A stretch of DNA of 64,000 nt, taken from contig CAVOEV010000001.1 in NCBI GenBank assembly GCA_963694825.1, positions 1-64,000 of the forward strand, in the 5' to 3' direction. Position numbers and translations under genes: made by a program. This stretch comes from UBA8437 sp963694825 (GTDB taxonomy: Bacteria; Planctomycetota; Planctomycetia; Planctomycetales; Planctomycetaceae). Below the pieces are notes generated by a model, which was not told the origin of the DNA, did no database searches, and saw nothing but the letters and a program-made list of their open reading frames with translations. Positions 43,656 to 52,001 of this stretch are shown here, piece by piece (position 1 is the stretch's first letter; each line of letters opens with the position of its first letter).

Positions 43656-44552
43656 ATGACGACACGAGTGGGGCAGGGGGAGTACCGTTACGAGGTGGTC
43701 AGTGATTGGGCGAAGTTGCCCGATGGCTGGTCGTTTGGCTGGATTCCCAGTGTGGGGGTCGATAGTCGGGACCGGGTGATTGTTTCGAGTCGCAGCGAGC
43801 ACACTTTGATCATCTTCGACACGGACGGCAACGTGATCGAGTCGTGGGACGACACGGTGCTGGTGCCCGAGAACGCTCATGGGATCTACATTGACGTCGA
43901 GGACAACATTTACCTGACCGAGTGGTTGGGTCATTGCGTCTACAAGTTCAGTCCGGGCGGAGAGTTGCAGTGGACACTGGGGACTCCGGGTGTGCCTCGT
44001 CCGCCGGGCGTGCCATTCAACCGGCCGACCGATCTGGCAATTGCTCCGGACGGTTGTTTGTTTGTCAGCGACGGTTACGTGAATCACAAGGTGCACAAGT
44101 TTTCACCCGAGGGCGTGTTGATCAAGAGTTGGGGCGAGCCGGGAAGCGGTCCGGGTCAGTTTGACCTGGTGCATTCGGTCTGGGTCGACAGCGATTATCG
44201 GGTGTACATCTGCGACCGCGAGAACAATCGGATTCAGTTGTTTGATGCCGAGGGTGAGTACCTGGACGAGTGGACGGGTTTTCTGCGTCCGGACAAGTTG
44301 TGGTTCGATTCGGACGAGACGATTTTCATGGCCGAGATCGGCCCGCGGGTGACGATTTTGGATCGGCAGGGCAGTGTGTTGAGTCAGTGGGGGGAGGCGG
44401 GAGACGAGCCGCATCAGTTCAAATCGTTTCCTCACGGCATCTGGGGTGACAGCCGCGGCGACCTGTACGTGAGCGAGGTGGCGGCCGACGGGTTGATCAA
44501 GAAGTTTGTCAGGGTGCGGGACGAACTGGTGGCGGATTCAGTGGGTTGTTAG
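43656..44552 (+). CDS. NHL-repeat six-bladed propeller protein
   Basis: A 298-residue beta-propeller. Blades carry the NHL pattern: GIYIDVEDNIYLTEWLGHCVYKF, DLAIAPDGCLFVSDGYVNHKVHKF, SVWVDSDYRVYICDRENNRIQLF and GIWGDSRGDLYVSEVAADG. There is no signal peptide, so it should be cytoplasmic. It resembles the lyase-like propellers labelled peptidyl-alpha-hydroxyglycine lyase, but catalytic ligands cannot be confirmed by eye. The ATG at 43656 follows a GGGAGGGC site. Its stop overlaps the LRR gene's stop by three bases, convergently. Confidence 0.85.
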   Translation: MTTRVGQGEYRYEVVSDWAKLPDGWSFGWIPSVGVDSRDRVIVSSRSEHTLIIFDTDGNVIESWDDTVLVPENAHGIYIDVEDNIYLTEWLGHCVYKFSPGGELQWTLGTPGVPRPPGVPFNRPTDLAIAPDGCLFVSDGYVNHKVHKFSPEGVLIKSWGEPGSGPGQFDLVHSVWVDSDYRVYICDRENNRIQLFDAEGEYLDEWTGFLRPDKLWFDSDETIFMAEIGPRVTILDRQGSVLSQWGEAGDEPHQFKSFPHGIWGDSRGDLYVSEVAADGLIKKFVRVRDELVADSVGC

Positions 44553-45763
44553 TGGAGAACGCGGCATCCGTGGAAGCGTTGTCGCAGGCGAGAGGCGAGG
44601 TCGCTGGTGACCCGAGTGTTTTGGAGGTCGAGGCCTTTGAGGGCGGGCAGTTGGTTTCGGGCGAGTGGTTCGACCGAAGCATTGGTGATGCGGGTTCCGG
44701 AGAGTCTGAGGAACCGGAGGCGGGTGTGGACGTGGGAGCCGAGCAGTTTTTCGATTGCCCGGTCGTTGACGGCTCGACAGCCATCCAGCGAGACCAGTTC
44801 GAGTTGTGAGTTGTTGGCGAGGTCTTGAAGCAGTTGGGGGCCGGCGGCCGTCTGGTCGAGTTTGAGCTGGGTGAGATTGGGAAGAGTGGCGAGCACTGCG
44901 AGACCGTTGTCGGTCAACCGGCTGCAGTCGGAGAGGTCCAGTTCCGAGAGTGCGTCGGTGTGGTTGAGCAGTTCCTTGAGGCCTTGGTCGGTGATGGCGG
45001 TCCCGGCGGCGACGAGGTACTTGAGATCGGCGAGTTGGTGCAGGTGTCGGAAACCTCGATCGGTGATCCGTCGCGGTAGTTCGAGTCCCTGGAGTCCCTG
45101 GGCGTTGTGGAGTCTGAGCAGTCCTGCGTCGGTGATTTCGGTTCCCGAGAGTGCCAATTTGCGATTGCCGAGGACTCCGTGCGGCGAGTTGATCTGCAGA
45201 GTGTCGTGTTGACTCGAGAGGGCAATCAGAGCCGGGAGCGTGACGGTGGTGTCGAGGAGGCTGAGTTCTTCGAGGCTTTCGAATCTTGCCAGTGTGTCGA
45301 GTCCTTCATCGGTGACGTGGTAGGAGGAATTCAGGATCAGCGTGCCGAGTCGAGGCAGGTGAGCGAGGTGAGCCAGTCCGTCGTTGGTGACAGCGGTGCG
45401 AACCAGCGAGAGTCGTTTGAGTTGGGTGAGTTGTGCGAGGCGTTTGAGATCGTTGTCTGTGACGTTGGATTCGTCGAGCACGAGGTCTTCGAGTTGTGTG
45501 AGACGTGCGAGGCTGGCGACGGTGTTGGGTCCGAGTGTGGCACCGGAGAGCCGGATCCAGGAGGGATCATTGGTCCGGTCGTCGAAGATGGCTCCGGCCT
45601 GTTCGAGTTGTCTGAGGTCGTGTGAGCGTTGCCCGACGGACCAGGCGATCGAGCCGATGATGAGACTCGAGGTGATGGCGGCGGCGATCAGTAGCCGGTG
45701 TCCCAGGCGACTGCGTCGCGTCGTGGGTGGTGTGTTGGTCTTGGTGTGTGAGTGGTCGATCAT
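44549..45763 (-). CDS. Membrane-anchored leucine-rich-repeat protein
   Basis: A 404-residue protein. A single N-terminal span (RLLIAAAITSSLIIGSIAW) follows a basic stretch, so the rest faces the periplasm. A cap (LRQLEQAGAIFDD) leads into about twelve leucine-rich repeats of the bacterial type LxxLxxLxLxxTxVTDxGL, for example LTQLKRLSLVRTAVTNDGLAHL, DALSELDLSDCSRLTDNGL and LRFLRLSGTRITNASVEPL. It presumably serves as a binding scaffold. The cap and repeats resemble the block inserted in the SecDF of this window. The ATG at 45763 was chosen because upstream sequence is not protein-like. Confidence 0.85.
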   Translation of the reverse strand: MIDHSHTKTNTPPTTRRSRLGHRLLIAAAITSSLIIGSIAWSVGQRSHDLRQLEQAGAIFDDRTNDPSWIRLSGATLGPNTVASLARLTQLEDLVLDESNVTDNDLKRLAQLTQLKRLSLVRTAVTNDGLAHLAHLPRLGTLILNSSYHVTDEGLDTLARFESLEELSLLDTTVTLPALIALSSQHDTLQINSPHGVLGNRKLALSGTEITDAGLLRLHNAQGLQGLELPRRITDRGFRHLHQLADLKYLVAAGTAITDQGLKELLNHTDALSELDLSDCSRLTDNGLAVLATLPNLTQLKLDQTAAGPQLLQDLANNSQLELVSLDGCRAVNDRAIEKLLGSHVHTRLRFLRLSGTRITNASVEPLARNQLPALKGLDLQNTRVTSDLASRLRQRFHGCRVLH

Positions 45764-45814
45764 CACGGTCCAGACTAGCGGTCGCTGTGTCGGGCGGCCA
45801 TGCCGCGATCCCCC

Positions 45815-45843
45815 TTGACAGGGGGCGCGTGACGTCATGTAAT
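45815..45843 (+). promoter_or_regulatory. Strong sigma-70 promoter of the LptF/LptG-like gene
   Basis: Perfect TTGACA (45815-45820), a 17-bp spacer and TGTAAT (45838-45843). This is the closest match to consensus found in the window. Leader about 90 nt to the GTG at 45938. Confidence 0.65.
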
Positions 45844-45869
45844 CCTCGCCTGAGGCTCGAGACGTCACG
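45828..45869. promoter_or_regulatory. Inverted repeat around the -10, possible operator
   Basis: CGTGACGTC (45828-45836) and its exact reverse complement GACGTCACG (45861-45869) flank the -10 at 45838-45843. The first arm contains the palindrome TGACGTCA directly next to the -10. This geometry would suit a dimeric repressor; the binding protein is unknown. Confidence 0.45.
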
Positions 45870-45937
45870 GCCAGGGGGGTGAGAATCCATCGACCGAGAC
45901 CGACCGAGTTGGTTCTTGCGCCAGGAAGGCGGCTGCC

Positions 45938-47062
45938 GTGCTGACGACGTTTGACCGCTACCTGATGAAGCGGTATTTCCACGCCTTTTTCACCTGTTTC
46001 GTGGCGGCGTTGGGTGTATTTTTCGTTTTCGATGCGTTCACCAACGCCGACGAGTTTCAGAAAGTGAGTCCCGACGGTTCGGTGTGGCCAGTGGTCCGCC
46101 GGATGGCATTGTTCTATGCGTGCCAGTCGAGTCTGTTGTTGAGTCTAGTGGGTCACATGCTTTGCGTGCTGGCCGTGATGATCACATTGGTCGGAGTCCA
46201 ACGGACTGGCGAACTTCATCCGTTGCTGGCCGCGGGTGTGCCCCTGTATCGCATCGTGTTGCCGTTGATCCTGGGTGTGGTCCTGATCAACGGGGCGATG
46301 ATCGCCAACCAGGAGTGTCTTCTGCCTCGAGTGGCTCACGTCCTGCAGACTCCCAGGGGCCGCCAACTCGAGCAGGGCATCGACGTCCGGCCGTCGCTGG
46401 ATTTTGCCAGTCACATATTGATTTCCGCGAGGCGAGTATTTCCGTCTTCGTCTCGGTTGGTGGATGCCGAATTCGTGTTACCGGTTCCCGACGTGGTGAC
46501 ACGGCTGACCACATTGAAGGCTCGGCGGGCGAAGTACGTGGGTCGCGGTCCTCGAGGCCAATCGGGCTGGTTGCTGGCGGGGCTGGATCCGTCGGCGGAG
46601 ACGTTGTTGTTGGGTGTGACCGGTCGCGAGGTACTGCGTCCGGGTCCTCGCCCAGGCACGCTGTTTCTTGTTTCGGGAGTCACTCCGGACCAGTTAGCGA
46701 AGAAGTCTGGCAGCGTGAAATTTTTGTCGACGCCCGAGTTGTTGCGTCGAATCCGCAACCCGTCGCAGGCCGCCCGAGCGGCTCACGAACAGTCGCTCGC
46801 CGTCCACGCCCGGTTGACCAGACCACTGCTCAACATCGCCGCCGTTTTCCTGGCGATCCCGTTCCTGGTACGGCGTGAGAGTCGCGGTGTGGTGGCCAAC
46901 CTGGCGATGGCGGGCATGGTGATGCTGGCGTTGTTGGGTGCTGGCGAGGCGTGCCTGTACCTGGCCAGTTTCCAGGTCCTGTCTCCCGACGTCGCTGCCT
47001 GGTCGCCGGTGGTGGCTTGTGGAGTGGGAGCGACCTGGTGTGCACGGCAGGCTGAGACGTAG
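45938..47062 (+). CDS. LptF/LptG family permease
   Basis: A 374-residue membrane permease of the LPS export complex LptB2FG. It opens with TFDRYLMKRYFHAFFTCFVAALGVFFVFDAF, the family N-terminal helix, followed by LVGHMLCVLAVMITL and RTGELHPLLAAGVPLYRI; a periplasmic beta domain (about residues 130-280) and three C-terminal spans follow. It would help extract LPS from the inner membrane. A second family member is truncated at the right edge (63.3-64.0 kb), so the pair appears split. The GTG at 45938 follows an AGGAAGG site. Confidence 0.85.
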   Translation: MLTTFDRYLMKRYFHAFFTCFVAALGVFFVFDAFTNADEFQKVSPDGSVWPVVRRMALFYACQSSLLLSLVGHMLCVLAVMITLVGVQRTGELHPLLAAGVPLYRIVLPLILGVVLINGAMIANQECLLPRVAHVLQTPRGRQLEQGIDVRPSLDFASHILISARRVFPSSSRLVDAEFVLPVPDVVTRLTTLKARRAKYVGRGPRGQSGWLLAGLDPSAETLLLGVTGREVLRPGPRPGTLFLVSGVTPDQLAKKSGSVKFLSTPELLRRIRNPSQAARAAHEQSLAVHARLTRPLLNIAAVFLAIPFLVRRESRGVVANLAMAGMVMLALLGAGEACLYLASFQVLSPDVAAWSPVVACGVGATWCARQAET

Positions 47063-47121
47063 GCTGGGGAGCGGCTCGAGGCTGGAACAGAGTCACCCCG
47101 AGGATTAGCCTGCGGCGAACG

Positions 47122-48204
47122 CTATGCGGCTTGGTGGCGAGCCGGTCGTCTGGTTGAACGTCTGGCGTTGGGGCCTTTGGCTCCGGCTGCGTGTCCATCC
47201 CAGAGGTGTTCGTTGACTGATTCCAGCACTTGGTCGGCGGCGACCATGGCACGGAGTGCTTCGGGGCCTCCGACGAGTGGCCGGCTTCGATTCTGAATGC
47301 AGTCGGCAAAGTGTTGCAGTTCGGCGGTCAGTGCGTCGGCATCGGAGACCTCAGTTTCGCGGACCGTAATAAATTCGCCAAAGACCTTCTGCTTGAGTTG
47401 TTCGATATCGGTTCCGGGGACGGCAGCCAGTTCCAGAGGCGAGGGGCCTGCGAGCAGTGTTTGGGAGGGTCGATAGGTCTTGAGGGTACGGTTGTGCAGG
47501 TCGACGTGCACACATCCTGAGGCGGACCACGACGTCAGGACGCGTCGCGGTTCGGGGTGGACTCGGCTGGCCGAGATGTCGGCGATGCAGCCATTTTCGA
47601 ATTCCAATCGAGCCTGGACCGAGTCTTCGTGGCCGCCCATCAGGCTGATTCCAAAGGCGGAGACCGAGCGGACGGGTGATTCGACGAGTGCGAGGGCGAG
47701 TTCGAGGTCGTGAATCATCAGGTCGTGGACGACGCCGATATCGGTTGAGCGGAAGGCAAAGGGGCTGAGTCGTTCGATCTTGAGGTACCTGGGTCGATCG
47801 ATCTGCCCGAACGCGGCCTGGACGGCGGGGTTGAATCGTTCGACGTGTCCGACCTGGAGGACGACATTCTGTCGGTCGGCGAGGTCGACGAGCAGTGCGG
47901 CATCGCGGAGAGTGGCGGCAATTGGTTTTTCGACCATCACGGGCAAGCCGGCCTTGAGGCAATCTCCGGCGACTGCCAGGTGAGCCGACGTGGGGACGGC
48001 GACGGTGACGGCGTCGACATCGTCGAGCAGGTCGTGAAAGTCGGTGACATGTGCACACCCGCAGGCTTCGGCGATCGGTCGTCCGATGTCGCTGTTGGGC
48101 TCAGCGACTCCGACGAGGTCGACGGACTCGAGGTTGGCGAGAATACGGGCGTGGTGTCGGCCGAGGGCACCTACGCCCACGACAGCGATTTTCAGACGAG
48201 TCAT
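47122..48204 (-). CDS. Gfo/Idh/MocA family oxidoreductase
   Basis: A 360-residue NAD(P)-dependent oxidoreductase. The Rossmann motif VVGVGALGRHHARIL opens the protein, EKP (VMVEKPIA) marks the conserved cofactor lysine, and HVERFNPAVQAAFG is typical of this lipid-A-linked subfamily. Its start overlaps the lpxA stop by four bases (ATGA), and it is the last gene of the skp-lpxC-lpxA line. A role in making or modifying a sugar for LPS is likely from context, but the substrate is unknown. Confidence 0.9.
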   Translation of the reverse strand: MTRLKIAVVGVGALGRHHARILANLESVDLVGVAEPNSDIGRPIAEACGCAHVTDFHDLLDDVDAVTVAVPTSAHLAVAGDCLKAGLPVMVEKPIAATLRDAALLVDLADRQNVVLQVGHVERFNPAVQAAFGQIDRPRYLKIERLSPFAFRSTDIGVVHDLMIHDLELALALVESPVRSVSAFGISLMGGHEDSVQARLEFENGCIADISASRVHPEPRRVLTSWSASGCVHVDLHNRTLKTYRPSQTLLAGPSPLELAAVPGTDIEQLKQKVFGEFITVRETEVSDADALTAELQHFADCIQNRSRPLVGGPEALRAMVAADQVLESVNEHLWDGHAAGAKGPNARRSTRRPARHQAA

Positions 48205-49088
48205 GCAGCCTGCCGTTTCGGAAGAGTGTCAGTGTTGTCGGTCTGTTCGGGGGTGTCCCGCGGTACAGCCGATTTCGAGTTGCCGACCGGGTCACGGGCT
48301 CGGAGGTTGTGTCCCTGGTTCTGGCTGGTGATGAACGAGAGCCAGTGAGTCAGTTCGTGCGGCAGCTGGCCGTGGAGTTCGGCTTCGAAGTGTTGCTGGA
48401 CGGTCTCGATGTTCTGGCGTTTGCGGAAGTGCATCCGGAAGGCCTGCCGGATCAGCATCATGGTGTCCGAGGGGATCCCTGCACGTTGCATCCCGATCTT
48501 GTTGATCGATGTCAGTCGCGGGTTGTCGCTGCCGGCGGCCAGCATGTAAGGGGGGATGTCGTGCGGGACGCGGCAGCCACCGCTGACGAACACCAGTGTG
48601 CCGATCGAGGAGTAGTGGTGGACGACCGAGTTGCCCGAGATGATGGCTCGGTCGGCGACATCGACATGTCCTCCGAGCAGGACACCATTGACCAGGATCA
48701 CGTCGTTGTGCACATGGCAGTTGTGAGCCACATGGGCGTTGGCCATTAGCAGGTTGCGGTTCCCGATCCGTGTTGTCCCGTCGTCCTTTTCGGCCCCGCG
48801 ATTGATCGTGACCCCTTCGCGAAACATGTTGTCGTTGCCGATGAGCAGGCGAGTTTCGGATTCTTCGTAGCTCTTGTCCTGAGGATCGGCACCGATGACG
48901 CAGTGTGGCAGAAAGCGGTTGTTGCAGCCGGTTTCGGTGTTTCCGGTGAGCACGACATGGCTGTCGAGTCGAGTACCTTCGCCGAGTCGGACTCCTGGTC
49001 CCACCAGGCAGAACGGGCCGATGGTGACATCGGAACCGAGCAGAGCCGCCGGATCGACATGGGCCAGTGGTGAGATGTTGGCAGGCAT
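48201..49088 (-). CDS. lpxA: Acyl-ACP--UDP-N-acetylglucosamine O-acyltransferase
   Basis: A 295-residue left-handed beta-helix acyltransferase, first step of lipid A synthesis. Hexapeptide repeats run from ISPLAHVDPAALLGSDVTIG through NAHVAHNCHVHNDVILVNGVLLGGHV, which holds the catalytic His. GDNDNMFREGVTINRG-like NDNMFREGVTINRG is diagnostic. The C-terminal helical domain is followed by an extra polar tail of about 30 residues (from SQNQGHNLRARD). The ATG at 49088 was chosen because upstream in-frame sequence lies inside lpxC. Confidence 0.95.
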   Translation of the reverse strand: MPANISPLAHVDPAALLGSDVTIGPFCLVGPGVRLGEGTRLDSHVVLTGNTETGCNNRFLPHCVIGADPQDKSYEESETRLLIGNDNMFREGVTINRGAEKDDGTTRIGNRNLLMANAHVAHNCHVHNDVILVNGVLLGGHVDVADRAIISGNSVVHHYSSIGTLVFVSGGCRVPHDIPPYMLAAGSDNPRLTSINKIGMQRAGIPSDTMMLIRQAFRMHFRKRQNIETVQQHFEAELHGQLPHELTHWLSFITSQNQGHNLRARDPVGNSKSAVPRDTPEQTDNTDTLPKRQAA

Positions 49089-49113
49089 GGTGCTTTGTGG
49101 GGGGTGACTGGAT

Positions 49114-50052
49114 TCAGGCTGCGTTGAGGGAAGCCACAGGTTGTTGTTGTTGTTGCAGGTCGAGGAGTTGAGCAGTGGCTTGGTGGTTGTGGGTGTGTCC
49201 GGTCCGGCAGGCGTGGATGTGTCCCCAGAGGTCGGTGCCCAGCAGGGCGAAGTCACCGATGCAGTCGAGGATTTTGTGTCGAGCGCATTCGTCGGGGAAC
49301 AGCAGCGGGTTGTCGATCGGTCCCTGGGGTCCGAAGACGAGCAGGTCTTGGTGAGTGAGTCCGTTGCCGAGTCCCTGTTTCCTGAGGGCTTCGACTTCGC
49401 TGTCGAGGACGAATGTGCGGCAGCCGGCGATTTCGGTCGCGAACTGATCGGGGTCGAGCTCAAACGTACGAGTTTGTGGCCGGATGGGTGACTGGGTTCC
49501 ATAGTCGAGGTGATAGGTGATGGCGAGTCCGGGTCGAGCCATCGGTCTGAGCGTGATGTTCTGTTCGGGTGTGCCGAGCGAGAGGACTCGATCGATGACC
49601 TGACAGGGTCGTGCTGCGTCCTGGGTGACTCGACCGGCTTCAAGAATCGCATCGACGACTGGTCGACAGGATCCGTCGAAGCCTGGCGGTTCGGGGGCAT
49701 CGAGCGTGATCAGGCAGTTGTCGATCTGCATTCCGGCGAGTGCAGCAACGACGTGTTCGACGAGTTCGACGACGATGCCCTCGCGTCCGATGGCGGTCCG
49801 CCGTTGTCGGGGCAGTACGAACTGGCGGGTGGCCGGGATAGGTTGTGAGCCGGCGCAATCGAGTCTCTGGAAGGCGAGTCCCAATCCGGGTTCAGCCGGG
49901 TGGAGCCCCAGGTGGACGGTCGATCCGGTGACAAAGCCGACCCCCTGGCATTCGACGGAACGGCCCAGTGTGCACTGGTTTCTAAACGACCGAAGCGGGC
50001 TGACCCGTGCGGGCGTTGTGTGCAGCGGCTGTTCAGTGCAGGTGACTGGCAT
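49114..50052 (-). CDS. lpxC: UDP-3-O-acyl-N-acetylglucosamine deacetylase
   Basis: A 312-residue LpxC, the committed zinc-dependent step of lipid A synthesis. Metal ligands: VEHVVAALAG for the first His and HKILDCIGDFALLG for the second His and Asp. The catalytic base region is near RTGHTHNHQ. GFDGSCRPVVDAI and DNPLLFPDECARHK match the family. It is a stand-alone enzyme without the FabZ fusion seen in some phyla. A Gln run near the end (LDLQQQQQPV) comes from a short GTT/AAC repeat. lpxA follows after 25 bp. Confidence 0.94.
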   Translation of the reverse strand: MPVTCTEQPLHTTPARVSPLRSFRNQCTLGRSVECQGVGFVTGSTVHLGLHPAEPGLGLAFQRLDCAGSQPIPATRQFVLPRQRRTAIGREGIVVELVEHVVAALAGMQIDNCLITLDAPEPPGFDGSCRPVVDAILEAGRVTQDAARPCQVIDRVLSLGTPEQNITLRPMARPGLAITYHLDYGTQSPIRPQTRTFELDPDQFATEIAGCRTFVLDSEVEALRKQGLGNGLTHQDLLVFGPQGPIDNPLLFPDECARHKILDCIGDFALLGTDLWGHIHACRTGHTHNHQATAQLLDLQQQQQPVASLNAA

Positions 50053-50103
50053 GCGGGGCAGTACTGGAGTGTGCGGGCTGTGTGACCTGCGTTACGCCGA
50101 ACG

Positions 50104-50127
50104 GCCCCGTGACAGTCGTCACGGGGC
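50104..50127. other. Perfect 10-bp hairpin between skp and lpxC
   Basis: GCCCCGTGAC (50104-50113), a four-base loop AGTC, and GTCACGGGGC (50118-50127). It lies in the 134-bp gap between skp and lpxC, both minus strand. No T-run is present on either side. It may act as a partial attenuator, processing site or operator. Confidence 0.6.
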
Positions 50128-50186
50128 AATTGGCGTCTCGGGGGCCGTCGTGATTCGAATCCGAGTCGGACCCGTTGAGTCTGGAC

Positions 50187-50840
50187 TCAGCGGGTCTTGG
50201 TCTTGGTGGCTCCGACCGGCTGAGCGCCGGTGCGTGGTGCAGGAGATTCCTTGACGAATTGTTTGTTGAGGAATTCGATGACCGGCTTGGTGATGTCGTC
50301 TTCGGGCCGGTGGTAGACCACTTGGCGTTGGAGTTCTCCGACGACGCTGTCGGGCGTCGTAGTGTTCGAGGCGGAGCTGTTGAATCGCAGGACCAGTGTG
50401 TAGCCCCAGGCGTCGGCGGCTCGTTTGACGACCGCCTTGATTTCGCCATGGATGGTCTTGAGCAGTTGCGCTTCGCGTCGGAGTATCCGTTTGCGTTCGT
50501 TCTTGTTGAACACGACCAGTTCGGCCTTGACCTGGTCGGCTTGTTGTTCGAGTTCAGCAGCCTTGGCACTACCGCGTTCGATGCTGCCAGATTTGAGTCT
50601 CTTGTCGAGTGTTTCGAGCTGTTTCATCATGGCAGCACGCTTAGGTTCACTCTTGGCGATCTCTGCTTTGATCTCTGCTCGAAGGGCATCGACTTTTTTG
50701 TACTTTTTGAGTACTCCGGCGATGTCAATCAGTGCGATCTTGTGCGGACTCGACGGTGACGTCGTGTCCTGGGCAAGGGTTCCGGCGGACGGTGCGACCA
50801 AGAGGATGGTGGCGACGAGAATAAAAGCGAATCTAGTCAC
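50187..50840 (-). CDS. OmpH/Skp family periplasmic chaperone
   Basis: A 217-residue Skp-like protein. A signal peptide (RFAFILVATILLVAPSAGTLAQ) precedes KIALIDIAGVLKKYKKVDALRAEIK, the OmpH/Skp opening. Charged helices (SEPKRAAMMKQLETLDKRLK...KAAELEQQADQVKAELVVF) form the tentacles, and the C-terminal strand region (TLVLRFNSSASNTTTP) closes the core. It binds unfolded outer-membrane proteins. The GTG at 50840 follows AAGGAG. Its position just before lpxC matches the envelope-gene context common in diderms, although bamA is absent. Confidence 0.88.
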   Translation of the reverse strand: MTRFAFILVATILLVAPSAGTLAQDTTSPSSPHKIALIDIAGVLKKYKKVDALRAEIKAEIAKSEPKRAAMMKQLETLDKRLKSGSIERGSAKAAELEQQADQVKAELVVFNKNERKRILRREAQLLKTIHGEIKAVVKRAADAWGYTLVLRFNSSASNTTTPDSVVGELQRQVVYHRPEDDITKPVIEFLNKQFVKESPAPRTGAQPVGATKTKTR

Positions 50841-51153
50841 GGCCGAGACACTCCTTGTTTTGCTTGGCAGTGCCTGAGCGAGGTACGAGCTGGAAGGGCG
50901 ATTGGCAGCTTCCGTGCTACTGTCTCGGTCAGACGAATCCATTCGTTGACTGTTTGGCGAGTTATATGGCAAAGATGTCGGAACACGTCAATAGGAGTGT
51001 TGCGGCGATTGCCTCCTGAAATCTTGAATCGGCTCAGTAGCTCGCGGCTCTGGATTCCAATTGCGCAGATTTGGGAAAATGGGTCGACTTTTTCGGTTGT
51101 GCCACTCGTACTGGCCAGTGGGTCCGTCGCGCCCGATCTGTTGCAACACTCGT
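50841..51153. other. Intergenic region, 313 bp, no supported gene
   Basis: It separates the methyltransferase and skp genes, both minus strand. The section near 50955-50995 is the most A/T-rich part and holds the promoter-like site for skp. A short plus-strand frame (50946-51191) has no ribosome site and overlaps the methyltransferase end; I consider it chance. Confidence 0.5.
50961..50991 (-). promoter_or_regulatory. Promoter-like site upstream of skp
   Basis: Minus strand TTGACG (50991-50986), a 19-bp spacer and TATAAC (50966-50961). Both hexamers are 5 of 6 to consensus, but the spacer is long. Confidence 0.35.
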
Positions 51154-51975
51154 CTAGGACTTGGGAGTGGGAGTCCAGAGCGGGTTGCTGATCTGTGTTT
51201 CGGCACGTTGTCGTCGGCGTGCCTTGATGCGAACGTAGGGCGGGAAGAAGCGTCCGCGGTGTCGAAAGTCGCCTGGCTGTGCGGTCCGATCGGCTCGGAG
51301 CGGTTCGCGGAGGTCTTCGATGACGAAGCCGGCCTGGCAGAGAGTTCCGACGAGTTCTTCCCACCGGTGCAGGAACTCGACAGTTCCTTGTTCGCGGTAG
51401 GCTGAATCGGGCACATCCGGCAGCGGCCCTTCGTGGTAGTACTCAATCCCGACGACATATCGATCGCGTCGGTCACGGTGCGAGACCTGGAGGCTGGCGG
51501 GTTGTTTGTGTTGGCTGACGTAAAGTCCTCCGTCGCGAAGGACACGAGCGACCTCACGAAACACCGGTTCCAGCGAGGGGACATAGCAGGTGCTGACAGG
51601 TTGATGAACGATATCGAAGGCTTCGTCTCTGAGAGCTGAGAGGTCATCCATGGAGGCTTGGACGACATCGACCTGGAGCCGTCGTTTTTTGGCTTCGCGG
51701 CTGTCGATGGCCAGCATCTCGTCGCTGATGTCGACGACGGTGACGCGTGCTCCGGCGGCGGCGTAGAGAATCGACTGCCAGCCACCGGCAGCAGCAAGGC
51801 AGAGCACATCCAGTCCCTGCACGCTTGCCGGCAACCAGCCTCGGCCGTCGAGCACATCGAGAGGATTGGCGAGTTCGGAGTCGGTGACCACTCGGGCGAA
51901 CTGGCTGCCCGCCCGGACCAACCGGTTCCATGCCGCCTGGTTGTGACGCAGGAATTCGGATCCGGAAGCGGTCAT
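51154..51975 (-). CDS. Class I SAM-dependent methyltransferase
   Basis: A 273-residue methyltransferase. The SAM motif is a variant, VLCLAAAGGWQSILYAAAGARVTVVDISDEML, with Ala-Ala-Gly-Gly in place of the usual GxGxG. QPVSTCYVPSLEPVFREVARVLRDGG is the motif IV-VI region and is shared with a family common in planctomycetes and cyanobacteria. The C-terminal part contains IEYYHEGPLPDVPDSAYREQGTVEF. The ATG at 51975 follows the homology; 26 bp separate it from the upstream gene. Substrate unknown. Confidence 0.85.
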   Translation of the reverse strand: MTASGSEFLRHNQAAWNRLVRAGSQFARVVTDSELANPLDVLDGRGWLPASVQGLDVLCLAAAGGWQSILYAAAGARVTVVDISDEMLAIDSREAKKRRLQVDVVQASMDDLSALRDEAFDIVHQPVSTCYVPSLEPVFREVARVLRDGGLYVSQHKQPASLQVSHRDRRDRYVVGIEYYHEGPLPDVPDSAYREQGTVEFLHRWEELVGTLCQAGFVIEDLREPLRADRTAQPGDFRHRGRFFPPYVRIKARRRQRAETQISNPLWTPTPKS

Positions 51976-52001
51976 GGCGAGGTGTTGGTGTTGCGAGTGG
52001 G

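Noticed and set aside
49089..49700. Longer lpxA reading into lpxC
   Set aside because: The extension is out of frame with lpxC and looks random; the LpxA beta-helix starts just after the ATG at 49088.
50140..50165. tRNA-like GATTCGAATCC element
   Set aside because: No T-stem pairing on either strand and no cloverleaf around it; a chance palindrome.
50946..51191. 81-codon plus-strand frame between skp and the methyltransferase
   Set aside because: No ribosome site, overlaps the methyltransferase 3' end and has no recognisable features.
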